The notes under the pieces are model-generated. The model ran no database searches. It had not been told where the DNA came from and saw only the letters and a list, made by a program, of their open reading frames with translations. Shown piece after piece: positions 1-5,511 of a DNA stretch of 7,970 nt (position 1 is the stretch's first letter; the number at the start of each line of letters is the position of its first letter). This DNA comes from an uncultured Erysipelotrichaceae bacterium (lineage in GTDB: Bacteria > Bacillota_I > Bacilli_A > RF39 > UBA660), in NCBI GenBank assembly GCA_902783405.1, contig CACZQZ010000096.1, forward strand, positions 1 to 7,970. Reading direction: 5' to 3'. The translations under genes and the position numbers were made by a program.

Positions 1-11
1 ATAAAAGATGT

Positions 12-230
12 TTACTTTTCTTTATTTATTAAAGAAACATATTGATCAAAAAAAAGTTTATCTGGTTTTGTGTTTAATAGCAGAGCTATTCTAACTGCCA
101 TATCATAAGAAAGTCTTCTTTGACCATTTTCAATTTGACCATAAAAAGGTGAACTAATGCCTAATTTTTTAGCCATTTGTTTCCCAGAAAGTCCTTTTTT
201 TCTTCTTTTTTCTTTTAAAATCTCATTCAT
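12..230 (-). CDS. Small XRE-family helix-turn-helix regulator
   Basis: This 72-residue protein is almost entirely one Cro/C1-type (XRE) DNA-binding domain. Residues 5-60 hold the five-helix pattern, with the recognition unit LSGKQMAKKLGISSPFYGQI followed by ENGQRRLSYDMAVRIALLL, and there is no second domain. Single-domain proteins of this kind usually act as repressors or as antitoxin-like regulators; no target can be read here. The ATG at 230 is the only sensible start. Its ribosome site is weak (GGATG about 11 bases upstream). The gene lies 59 bases downstream of sufS in the same direction with no obvious terminator between, so read-through is possible, but an extended -10 element at 255-263 suggests its own promoter. 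Family assignment is firm; regulatory role is inference. Confidence 0.85.
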   Translation of the reverse strand: MNEILKEKRRKKGLSGKQMAKKLGISSPFYGQIENGQRRLSYDMAVRIALLLNTKPDKLFFDQYVSLINKEK

Positions 231-254
231 ACTACAACATCCATTTCTAGATAT

Positions 255-263
255 ATTGTATCA
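255..263 (-). promoter_or_regulatory. Candidate extended -10 promoter of the XRE gene
   Basis: On the minus strand TGATACAAT matches the extended -10 form TGnTAnAAT, with transcription expected to begin near 248, about 18 bases before the ATG at 230. No good -35 hexamer sits 16-18 bases upstream. Extended -10 promoters can work without one, so this is a moderate call only. Confidence 0.4.
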
Positions 264-289
264 TATTTTTAACGAGATATAAAGTATTT

Positions 290-1471
290 TTAAATAATTT
301 CTCTTTTGATATCTGGATTTTTCAGAGCTTTAATTAAAGCGTCTATTTCTTCTTTCGTATTATAAAAGTATAGACTTATTCGGCATGTATTTTTTATACC
401 TATTTCTCCTTTTAATATCTTAGCGCAATGATTTCCGGCTCTTACACAAATATTATATTTATTTAGATAAATAGCTAAATCTTGAGAAAAAATATCTTTT
501 TTATTAAAAGTAACAATGGAACTCTCACTATTCTCATTATAAATAATGACGTCATCTATTTCTTTTAATCTTTTAATCAAATAGTCTCGTAATTCTTTTT
601 CATAGACTTGTATTTTTTCCATAGATATAGAATTTAAATATTCGATTATTTTTCCAAAACCAATTACTCCAGCAATATTTGGTGTTCCTGCTTCAAATAA
701 AGTTGGTATTTCATGATAAATTCTTGTTCCATCTGGTTCAAATGATGAATTCATTCCACCACCAAAATTAAGTGGAATCATTTGATTTAAATATTTTTCT
801 TTCCCATATAAAACACCAACTCCTGTTGGGCCACACATTTTATGTGCTGAAAAAACTAAAAAATCTACATCTAAATTTTGAACATCTATTTTCATATGAG
901 GTACAGATTGAGCACCATCCACAAGAACATATATTCCTTTTTTGTGAGCAAGTTCAGTTATTTTTTTTATATCACGAACGTCTCCAATAACATTTGTAGT
1001 TTCAGCAATACTAATTACTTTCGTTTTATCTGTGATACTCTTTTCAACATTTTCTAAAGTAACTTTAAAATCATCATCCAATGGGATGTATTTTACATTA
1101 GCATTCATTTCAAACCAAGGTAATACATTAGAAGCATGTTCACTTTTGGTAATTAAAACTTCTTCATCTTCTTTTAAAATTTGTTTAAAATACCCAAAAA
1201 TAATTTGATTTAAAGACGCTGTCGCACCACTAGTAAAAATAATTTCTTTTGCTGAATTTGCACCTATAAAATCTTTAACAAGTTCTCTCGTATGTTCATA
1301 CATAGAATCAACTTTTAAACTAATATCATAGTCTCCCCTATGTGCATTAGCACTATAATGATTATAGTAATCACTAATTGCTTCAGATAAAACTCTGGGT
1401 TTTAAAGTTGTAGCTCCATTATCGAAATAAATAATGCCATCTTTTAACATTTCAAAATCTTCTCGATGCAT
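290..1471 (-). CDS. sufS: Cysteine desulfurase SufS
   Basis: This is a group II, PLP-dependent cysteine desulfurase that takes sulfur from L-cysteine as an enzyme-bound persulfide and passes it to the Suf scaffold in the cytoplasm. With the chosen start it has 393 residues, close to the usual 400-410. It shows the N-terminal YFDNGATTLKP motif, the PLP-contact DGAQS with Asp185, the Schiff-base Lys211 in SAHK, and the persulfide Cys349 in RAGNHCA (usually RxGHHCA). An upstream TTG at 1489 is in frame, but GGAGGTG at 1477-1483 sits inside that extension. The ATG at 1471 has a 7-base spacing from GGAGG; the ATG at 1474 has only 4. sufD ends at 1476, so translation is probably coupled. SufS of Gram-positives normally hands sulfur to SufU, and no sufU follows here. 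Confidence 0.95.
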   Translation of the reverse strand: MHREDFEMLKDGIIYFDNGATTLKPRVLSEAISDYYNHYSANAHRGDYDISLKVDSMYEHTRELVKDFIGANSAKEIIFTSGATASLNQIIFGYFKQILKEDEEVLITKSEHASNVLPWFEMNANVKYIPLDDDFKVTLENVEKSITDKTKVISIAETTNVIGDVRDIKKITELAHKKGIYVLVDGAQSVPHMKIDVQNLDVDFLVFSAHKMCGPTGVGVLYGKEKYLNQMIPLNFGGGMNSSFEPDGTRIYHEIPTLFEAGTPNIAGVIGFGKIIEYLNSISMEKIQVYEKELRDYLIKRLKEIDDVIIYNENSESSIVTFNKKDIFSQDLAIYLNKYNICVRAGNHCAKILKGEIGIKNTCRISLYFYNTKEEIDALIKALKNPDIKREII

Positions 1472-1475
1472 CATT

Positions 1476-2270
1476 TCACCTCCAATCAAATGAAATAAAA
1501 TCTTTAATTTCTGATATATCTTCTTCCTTTATTTTATCTAATAAAAATCCTCTAATAAGTAAGTTTCTAGCATCCTCTTTATTTATTCCTCTTGTCATCA
1601 AGTAAAATAATTCATTATTATCTACATCCCCAAGATGCGCTGAATGATTTGCAATAACATCTTGCTCATCAACAATTAAATTAGGATTTATTTTGCATAG
1701 TTTCATATTGCTTGTAATAATTCTATTTTGTTGTTCTACATATGTGTTTTTCATTCCTTTTTCTATAATGTTTGTTACATCAAAAGAGATACATCCTTTT
1801 TCCCTGCTCACACCATGATGATAAATCTCACAACTTGTGTCTATATTTCTATGATAAATCATAGTATTGTATCTTTGTTTTCCACTAGCTAATGATTTTA
1901 AAACATAAAATATTTTAGCACCTTTTTCTTCCATATAAATTGTATCTTGTTTTTTAAGATCAAATCCTTCATAAAATTTTATAATGTGAAGTTCACTTTT
2001 TTCTTTTAAGTGATATTCTTCTGCTATTTTTACACCTGATAATTTTCTCATATCTATTATTTCTGCTTTTACATTAGGATCAACACTATAAATTATTTTT
2101 AATTTTGTTTCTTTTTGATTTCCTTTTATACATAATTTTCCGTTTTCTTTGAAATGAATTTCAATGGTATTGACTGAAAACAACTCATTTTTGAGAGTTT
2201 CATTTATTTCAATATTTTTTTGACAAGAACAATTTTTAATGAAATCATCCTCTATAATTATTGTATTCAT
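1476..2270 (-). CDS. sufD: Short SufD-type Fe-S scaffold protein
   Basis: The protein belongs to the SufB/SufD family, the beta-helical scaffold that works with the SufC ATPase to build Fe-S clusters. The C-terminal half is diagnostic: a beta-rich core at about residues 135-190, then NPNLIVDEQDVIANHSAHLG, then LFYLMTRGINKEDARNLLIRGF at 221-242. His212 in the AHLG segment matches the position of the conserved SufD/SufB histidine. At 264 residues it is much shorter than typical SufD (about 420-440); the shortening is in the N-terminal helical domain, and no frameshift is visible. The ATG at 2270 follows the sufC stop by 9 bases, with GGAG inside the sufC tail as a rather distant ribosome site (12 bases). 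Its TGA stop lies 4 bases before the sufS ATG. SufD rather than SufB is favoured by position after sufC and short length. Confidence 0.85.
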   Translation of the reverse strand: MNTIIIEDDFIKNCSCQKNIEINETLKNELFSVNTIEIHFKENGKLCIKGNQKETKLKIIYSVDPNVKAEIIDMRKLSGVKIAEEYHLKEKSELHIIKFYEGFDLKKQDTIYMEEKGAKIFYVLKSLASGKQRYNTMIYHRNIDTSCEIYHHGVSREKGCISFDVTNIIEKGMKNTYVEQQNRIITSNMKLCKINPNLIVDEQDVIANHSAHLGDVDNNELFYLMTRGINKEDARNLLIRGFLLDKIKEEDISEIKDFISFDWR

Positions 2271-2279
2271 AAAATCATT

Positions 2280-3017
2280 TTACTCCACTTCTTTTAATGG
2301 ATCGTAACCATTTTCTTCTATTTCTAAGCCTAAGGATGCATCGCCACTTTTAATAATAGAACCATCATATAAAATATGAACAAAATCTGGTTTTATGTAA
2401 TTTAATAATCTTTGATAGTGCGTAATAACTAAAATAGCAGGTTTTCTTTCTTTATAATAATTCATAACGTTTTCCCCAACAATTCTAAGGCTATCTACAT
2501 CTAAACCAGAATCAATTTCATCTAAAATAATGATATTAGGCTTTAACATGTACATTTGTAAGATTTCGTTCTTTTTTCTTTCTCCACCAGAAAATCCTAA
2601 ATTAACACTACGATGTATCATCTCTTTATCCATAGATAAATCTTCCACATGTTTGTTTAATTCTTTAATAAAACTCATTAATTTAAAGTCATCTTTATCG
2701 TGAAGTGCTGTTTTAAGTAAGTCTGCGTTTGTTACGCCTTCTAATTCTATAGGCATTTGCATTCCTAAAAAAATTCCTTTTCGAGCACGTTCATCTGTAG
2801 GTAAAGACATAATGCTTTCATCATCATATAAAATATCTCCACTTTTTATAGTATATTCACTATCTCCCATAATTACTTTTGATAATGTTGATTTCCCTGT
2901 ACCATTAGGTCCCATAATAGCGTGAATTTCGCCTTCTTTTAAAGTTAAATTAAAGTTTTTTAAAATTTGCTTTTCATCTATATCAACACATAAATCTTTA
3001 ATTTCTAATTTATGCAT
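2280..3017 (-). CDS. sufC: SufC, ABC-type ATPase of the Suf Fe-S assembly complex
   Basis: This soluble ABC ATPase binds SufB/SufD and drives the conformational change for cluster assembly. The 245 residues carry the full set of motifs: Walker A GPNGTGKST at 36-44, the SufC-specific signature FSGGERKKNEILQM at 142-155 (SufC usually has FSGGEKKRNE), Walker B IIILDEIDSGLD at 162-173 and the H-loop His200 in VITHYQRLL. Three in-frame ATGs lie at 3026, 3023 and 3017. AGGAG at 3027-3031 abuts the first and is 9 bases from the third. The third also begins with the family-typical MHKLEIKDL, so 3017 is preferred. It is the first gene of the sufC-sufD-sufS operon. I find no convincing -35/-10 pair in the AT-rich 110 bases upstream. 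Confidence 0.95.
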   Translation of the reverse strand: MHKLEIKDLCVDIDEKQILKNFNLTLKEGEIHAIMGPNGTGKSTLSKVIMGDSEYTIKSGDILYDDESIMSLPTDERARKGIFLGMQMPIELEGVTNADLLKTALHDKDDFKLMSFIKELNKHVEDLSMDKEMIHRSVNLGFSGGERKKNEILQMYMLKPNIIILDEIDSGLDVDSLRIVGENVMNYYKERKPAILVITHYQRLLNYIKPDFVHILYDGSIIKSGDASLGLEIEENGYDPLKEVE

Positions 3018-3129
3018 AAACATCATCTCCTAAAAAATATTCTATCAAATTTTTTTTAATTATTAAAGAAATTGCATAAAAAAAATAAAGAAATCCAATA
3101 TAAAATAGAATATTCGCAGATATTCATTT

Positions 3130-3156
3130 GCCATAACTATTTAGTTATGGCTTTTT
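3130..3156 (+). terminator. Intrinsic-terminator-like hairpin, plus strand
   Basis: GCCATAACTA at 3130-3139 pairs with TAGTTATGGC at 3142-3151, a near-perfect 10-bp palindrome with an effective 4-base loop, followed by TTTTT. The T-run lies only on the plus-strand exit side, so it would stop rightward transcription. No rightward gene lies upstream within the window (sufC is divergent), so the stopped transcript is unknown. It may insulate the promoter that starts 6 bases later. Confidence 0.5.
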
Positions 3157-3161
3157 ATAGA

Positions 3162-3190
3162 TTGACAGTATAACACAAAATGCTTATAAT
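3162..3190 (+). promoter_or_regulatory. Perfect consensus sigma-A promoter
   Basis: TTGACA at 3162-3167 and TATAAT at 3185-3190 are separated by exactly 17 bases, an exact match to the housekeeping consensus. Transcription should begin near 3197, giving a leader of about 30 bases before the ATG at 3228. It rules out the longer reading frame that begins at 3180, which would start inside the promoter. Confidence 0.85.
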
Positions 3191-3227
3191 ATTTTTAGTG
3201 TGTCAAAACGACTTACAAGGAGGAGCT

Positions 3228-3413
3228 ATGAATAAACAAAATTTCTTTAAAATTGTTGAAAAAAAAGATTCGGTTAATTTTATTATTACAACAAAAGATA
3301 AAAGTATTTTAAAAGATACTTTGGAAGAAATTACAAGACAAATAAAAATTAAAAAAATTGAGAAAGCAAATGTTATTATTTGTACAGATTCTTCTCAATT
3401 TATGGAAAATTAA
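3228..3413 (+). CDS. Unrecognised small protein, 61 residues
   Basis: I do not recognise this protein. Evidence that it is real: a perfect consensus promoter at 3162-3190 and AGGAGG at 3218-3223 four bases before the ATG at 3228. An in-frame ATG at 3180 would add 16 residues but overlaps the -10 box. The protein is Lys-rich and predicted soluble. The order is a beta-like NFIITTKDK, a long amphipathic helix around residues 25-42 (LKDTLEEITRQIKIKKIEKA), then a beta-like NVIICTDSS, suggesting a small alpha/beta fold. There is no signal peptide or membrane segment. It is the only annotated-size plus-strand gene here and converges on the XRE gene at 3410-3631, with the two stops sharing TTAA at 3410-3413. 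Regulation by that neighbour is possible but unproven. Confidence 0.65.
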   Translation: MNKQNFFKIVEKKDSVNFIITTKDKSILKDTLEEITRQIKIKKIEKANVIICTDSSQFMEN

Positions 3414-3631
3414 TTTTTATTTTTCTTTTCAATGGTTATGATGACACCGCATTCTTTAGATATTTCCATTAGTGTTTTAAAAGTATAATTTCTTCTACCT
3501 TGTTCATAATTTTTGATAGTGCTTTCTTTGATATCTACTTCTTTACCAAATTCTTTTTGAGTAAGTTCACACCACTCTCTAATAATTTTAATAATTTCCT
3601 CTGGCTTATAATTATTTGCCTCTAGTTTCAT
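3410..3631 (-). CDS. Small XRE-family helix-turn-helix regulator
   Basis: A 73-residue single-domain Cro/C1-type DNA-binding protein. The helix-turn-helix lies at about residues 22-50: LTQKEFGKEVDIKESTIKNY followed by EQGRRNYTFKTLMEISKECG. The tail IITIEKKNKN is basic. The ATG at 3631 has GGAG 8 bases upstream (3640-3643). A TATACT hexamer at 3655-3660 is a possible -10, without a convincing -35 at 17 bases. Its stop codon overlaps that of the convergent 61-residue gene by sharing TTAA. It resembles the protein at 12-230 only at fold level. Targets are not visible. It could control its convergent neighbour or itself. Confidence 0.85.
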   Translation of the reverse strand: MKLEANNYKPEEIIKIIREWCELTQKEFGKEVDIKESTIKNYEQGRRNYTFKTLMEISKECGVIITIEKKNKN

Positions 3632-3707
3632 TACATCAACTCCATGCTAATGTAAGTATATCGGAAAAATAATTAAAAATCTGTTAACTACGCCGTAACG
3701 TGGTACC

Positions 3708-3731
3708 AAAAAAAATCTCTTTCGAGATTTT
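3708..3731 (-). terminator. Terminator of the infC-rpmI-rplT operon
   Basis: On the minus strand AAAATCTC, a GAAA tetraloop and GAGATTTT form an 8-bp stem running into a total of eight T. It begins only 4 bases after the rplT stop. Read on the plus strand the same stem is followed by CTTTTTATTTT, so it may also stop rightward transcripts from 3197. Confidence 0.85.
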
Positions 3732-3735
3732 CTTT

Positions 3736-4329
3736 TTATTTTAAAGCTGCAAGTAAATCAGCTTTTTTCATTGTTGAATATCCTTCAACACCTTTTTCTT
3801 TTGCAAGTTTTTTAAGTTCTGCAACAGTTAATTTAGAAAGGTCTTCTTTTTCTTTTTTAGTTTCTTTTTTAACTTCTTTTTTAGTTTCTTTTACTTCTTT
3901 TTTGGTTTCTTTTACTTCTTTTGTTGTTTCTTTTTTAGATTCTGTTTTTACTGCTTTAACTTTAATTTCTTTTCCTTCTAGAGCTGCTTTAGCAACATTT
4001 ACAAGTTCTGTAAAAGCTTCTGGATTAGAAATTGCTAATTCTGATAGCATTTTACGGTTTACTTCTACATTCGCTTTAGCAAGTCCATTGATAAATTTTG
4101 AATAACTAATATCGTTTTGTCTACAAGCAGCATTAATTCTTGTAATCCATAATTTTCTAAAATCTCTTTTCTTCGCTCTTCTATCTCTATAAGCATAAGC
4201 TCCAGAATGCATTAATTGTTCTTTAGCAGTTTTATATAATCTATGTTTACTTCCAAAATAACCTTTAGCTTCTTTTAAAACTTTTTTTCTTCTTGCTTTA
4301 TGGATTGTTCCACCTTTAACTCTTGGCAT
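3736..4329 (-). CDS. rplT: Ribosomal protein L20 with C-terminal Rho_N/SAP-like extension
   Basis: bL20 binds 23S rRNA early in large-subunit assembly and in Firmicutes represses its own operon through the infC leader. Residues 1-118 are a complete L20: [55 protein letters not shown] and the C-terminal helical domain. The usual length is about 115-120, but this protein has 197 residues. Residues 119-162 are a low-complexity KETKKEV-type linker, and residues 163-197 ([20 protein letters not shown] and [14 protein letters not shown]) look like the small helical Rho_N/SAP-like nucleic-acid-binding domain. The frame is continuous and ends just before the terminator, so the extension belongs to the gene. 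AAGGAGG overlaps the rpmI stop, 6 bases before the ATG. Confidence 0.96.
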   Translation of the reverse strand: MPRVKGGTIHKARRKKVLKEAKGYFGSKHRLYKTAKEQLMHSGAYAYRDRRAKKRDFRKLWITRINAACRQNDISYSKFINGLAKANVEVNRKMLSELAISNPEAFTELVNVAKAALEGKEIKVKAVKTESKKETTKEVKETKKEVKETKKEVKKETKKEKEDLSKLTVAELKKLAKEKGVEGYSTMKKADLLAALK

Positions 4330-4340
4330 AATCTTCCTCC

Positions 4341-4529
4341 TTAAATAATTTCTTTAATTCTTTTGTAATCTGATTTTGATAGTAATGTACCTTTTCTTTC
4401 TACTCTATTACTAGCAGCATTTTTCTTTCCAGTATTGTGTCTATGACCTGGAGCATATTTTGTAATAGTTCCACCAGATCTAATTTTAAATACTTTTTTG
4501 CTTCCCTTATGTGTTTTTAATTTTGGCAT
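4341..4529 (-). CDS. rpmI: Ribosomal protein L35
   Basis: bL35 is a small basic protein of the large subunit. The 62 residues match the family over the full length: [20 protein letters not shown], then [20 protein letters not shown] and the C-terminal [14 protein letters not shown]. It sits between infC and rplT, the conserved Firmicutes order. The ATG has GGAGG 6 bases upstream, overlapping the infC stop region. The gap to infC is 10 bases and to rplT 11 bases, so translation is likely coordinated. Confidence 0.97.
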   Translation of the reverse strand: MPKLKTHKGSKKVFKIRSGGTITKYAPGHRHNTGKKNAASNRVERKGTLLSKSDYKRIKEII

Positions 4530-4539
4530 AATCTTCCTC

Positions 4540-5070
4540 CTATTTTTCTTTCTTTGGCATTAATAACATAGACATAAAACGACCTTCTAATTTTGGTTCT
4601 TGTTCTATGTCGGCATTATCCTTTACCGCATCAGCAAATCTAAGTAATACTTCTTTTCCTAAATGAGTATGAGCAAGTTCTCTTCCTTTAAATCTAATTT
4701 GAACTTTCACTTTGTGTCCTTTTTCTAAATATTTTGAAGCATTTTTAACTCTTGTGTTGAAATCATGAACATCAATTGTAACAGATAGTCTATATTCTTT
4801 AACATCTAAGTTACTTTCTCTTTGCTTTTTCATGTTTTCTTTTGCTCTTTTCTTGTTTTCATATTTAAACTTATTGTAATCCATAATCTTACAAACAGCT
4901 GGCACAGAATTACCATTCATTAAAACAAGATCAAAGCCTGCATAGGATGCAAGAGTAAGTGCATCTTTAATATTTTTTACTCCAAGTTGTTCTCCATTTG
5001 GTCCAATTAGCATAACTTCTTTTGCTCTAATTTGCTCATTAATTGGCAAATCTCTTTCTTTACTTGCGAT
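4540..5070 (-). CDS. infC: Translation initiation factor IF-3, predicted non-canonical ATC start
   Basis: IF3 binds the 30S subunit, checks the start-codon/initiator-tRNA pairing and prevents premature subunit joining. The N domain (about residues 8-85) begins PINEQIRAKEVMLIGPNGEQ and contains VCKIMDYNKFKYE. The C domain (about 87-176) contains KVQIRFKGRELAH at 122-134 and the family C-terminal segment GRFMSMLLMPKK. Start choice: an in-frame TGA lies at 5074-5076, and the first ordinary start codon, TTG at 5049, is 29 bases from any ribosome site. GGAGG at 5079-5083 points with an 8-base gap to ATC at 5070, giving 176 residues. Non-canonical starts (AUU, AUC, AUA) are a known hallmark of infC and make its translation sensitive to IF3. 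It is the first gene of the operon. Confidence 0.93.
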   Translation of the reverse strand: MASKERDLPINEQIRAKEVMLIGPNGEQLGVKNIKDALTLASYAGFDLVLMNGNSVPAVCKIMDYNKFKYENKKRAKENMKKQRESNLDVKEYRLSVTIDVHDFNTRVKNASKYLEKGHKVKVQIRFKGRELAHTHLGKEVLLRFADAVKDNADIEQEPKLEGRFMSMLLMPKKEK

Positions 5071-5083
5071 AGTTCACACCTCC

Positions 5084-5211
5084 AAATTGTGATAATAAAA
5101 AGTGAATACACAAAGTATCCACTCTACCTAGACAATTTTTCTCTCTGGCATGTAACCCAAAACTTTTCGTAATCGGGTGAGAAGTGGATCCTTCTTCTTT
5201 CCTTTTTTCGT
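5084..5211 (-). promoter_or_regulatory. infC operon leader, L20-type attenuator
   Basis: The transcript leader between the promoter and infC has no plausible gene. It holds mutually exclusive structures on the minus strand. ATCCACT at 5183-5189 can pair with AGTGGAT at 5117-5123 (antiterminator), while the latter is also the first arm of the terminator hairpin at 5101-5123. A further hairpin ACCCGA (5173-5178) with TTGGGT (5155-5160) lies between. In Bacillus subtilis, excess L20 binds the infC leader and promotes premature termination; position, gene context and the GGATCCACTTCTCACC core fit that family (Rfam L20 leader). The L20 contact site itself is inferred. Confidence 0.75.
5097..5123 (-). 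terminator. Leader attenuator terminator upstream of infC
   Basis: AGTGGATAC at 5115-5123 pairs with GTATTCACT at 5101-5109 (9 bp, one G-U), with a 5-base loop, followed by TTTTTATTA. It lies 14 bases before the infC ribosome site, so termination here would silence infC-rpmI-rplT. Confidence 0.75.
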
Positions 5212-5216
5212 TATAG

Positions 5217-5245
5217 ATTATATGATAAAAAAAAATATTTGTCAA
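5217..5245 (-). promoter_or_regulatory. Perfect consensus promoter of infC-rpmI-rplT
   Basis: On the minus strand TTGACA at 5240-5245 and TATAAT at 5217-5222 are exactly 17 bases apart. Transcription should start near 5208-5211, giving a leader of about 140 bases. This promoter destroys the case for a 61-residue reading frame at 5060-5245, whose first codon would be in the -35 box. Confidence 0.9.
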
Positions 5246-5313
5246 CTAATTTTTATATTAATTCTTTAAAAAACACGTTTTTTTCATTTTTATTTAAATT
5301 TTTATGAAAATTA

Positions 5314-5343
5314 TTTACACAAATGTTATACAAATGATGTAAT
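5314..5343 (+). promoter_or_regulatory. Promoter of the putative type I toxin mRNA
   Basis: TTTACA at 5314-5319, an 18-base spacer and TGTAAT at 5338-5343, with TGA just before it giving an extended -10 (TGnTGTAAT). The predicted start near 5350 coincides with the first base of the 12-nt segment that pairs with the transcript's 3' end. Each hexamer has one mismatch, so it is weaker than the opposing antisense promoter. Confidence 0.65.
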
Positions 5344-5420
5344 ATATATGGATACGTTTGAAATATATCAGATGTTTTCCCTTTCTCTTATTGTAAAATT
5401 GCAGAAGGGGCGGTGATAAT

Positions 5421-5510
5421 ATGACCAAAAGAGAAAATTCTCTGAAGCATATAATATTACTCCTATTTATAGTAATATTTACATTACTTTATATTATTAT
5501 ATTTAGATAA
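5421..5510 (+). CDS. Putative type I toxin: 29-residue membrane peptide
   Basis: Too short for usual gene callers. The ATG at 5421 is preceded by GGCGGTGA at 5409-5416 (one mismatch to GGAGGTGA), 4 bases away. The peptide has a polar basic N terminus, MTKRENSLKH, then an uninterrupted hydrophobic stretch of about 18 residues (IILLLFIVIFTLLYIIIF) and a terminal Arg, which is a single membrane-spanning helix with a charged end. Size and layout match type I toxins (Fst, TxpA, BsrG, TisB, Hok class), which insert in the inner membrane, but I recognise no sequence family. The stop codon at 5508-5510 lies immediately outside the end of the antisense RNA, so the antisense covers only the 3' UTR, as described for BsrG/SR4-like systems. 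Toxicity is inference from architecture; a harmless small membrane peptide is the main alternative. Confidence 0.6.
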   Translation: MTKRENSLKHIILLLFIVIFTLLYIIIFR

Positions 5511-5511
5511 T

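Noticed and set aside
772..990. Plus-strand frames inside sufS, rplT and clpB (also 3902-4105, 6277-6495, 6795-6992 and 6931-7362)
   Set aside because: They are antisense shadows of well-identified genes, with no ribosome site or domain.
1476..1478. Mycoplasma-type code with TGA as Trp
   Set aside because: TGA ends sufD exactly at the sufS ribosome site, and Trp residues in conserved proteins use TGG.
1472..1489. TTG at 1489 or ATG at 1474 as sufS start
   Set aside because: The TTG lies upstream of the GGAGGTG ribosome site, and 1474 is only 4 bases from GGAGG; 1471 has the normal 7-base spacing.
3018..3026. ATG at 3026 or 3023 as sufC start
   Set aside because: AGGAG is immediately adjacent to these codons; only 3017 has a workable spacing and the family-typical N terminus.
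3682..3707. Operator-like dyad TACG-C-CGTA (3689-3697) with GTTAAC and GGTACC upstream of the XRE gene
   Set aside because: Short palindromes only, no second copy in the window; too weak to call an operator.
3845..3945. Tandem-repeat or CRISPR-like DNA array
   Set aside because: The repetition is imperfect and codes in frame for the KETKKEV linker of L20; there are no spacers.
5126..5152. Seven-codon leader peptide frame in the infC leader
   Set aside because: The ATG near 5152 has no ribosome site and the codons show no regulatory run; the RNA structure explains the region.
5060..5245. A 61-residue minus-strand reading frame upstream of infC
   Set aside because: Its TTG start is inside the -35 box of the infC promoter, its frame spans the attenuator leader, and its composition matches no protein. 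It is leader RNA.
5074..5470. Small minus-strand frame of about 20 codons starting with ATG near 5452, preceded by GGAG
   Set aside because: It lies antisense to the toxin frame, downstream of the antisense terminator, with no promoter, and is very short.
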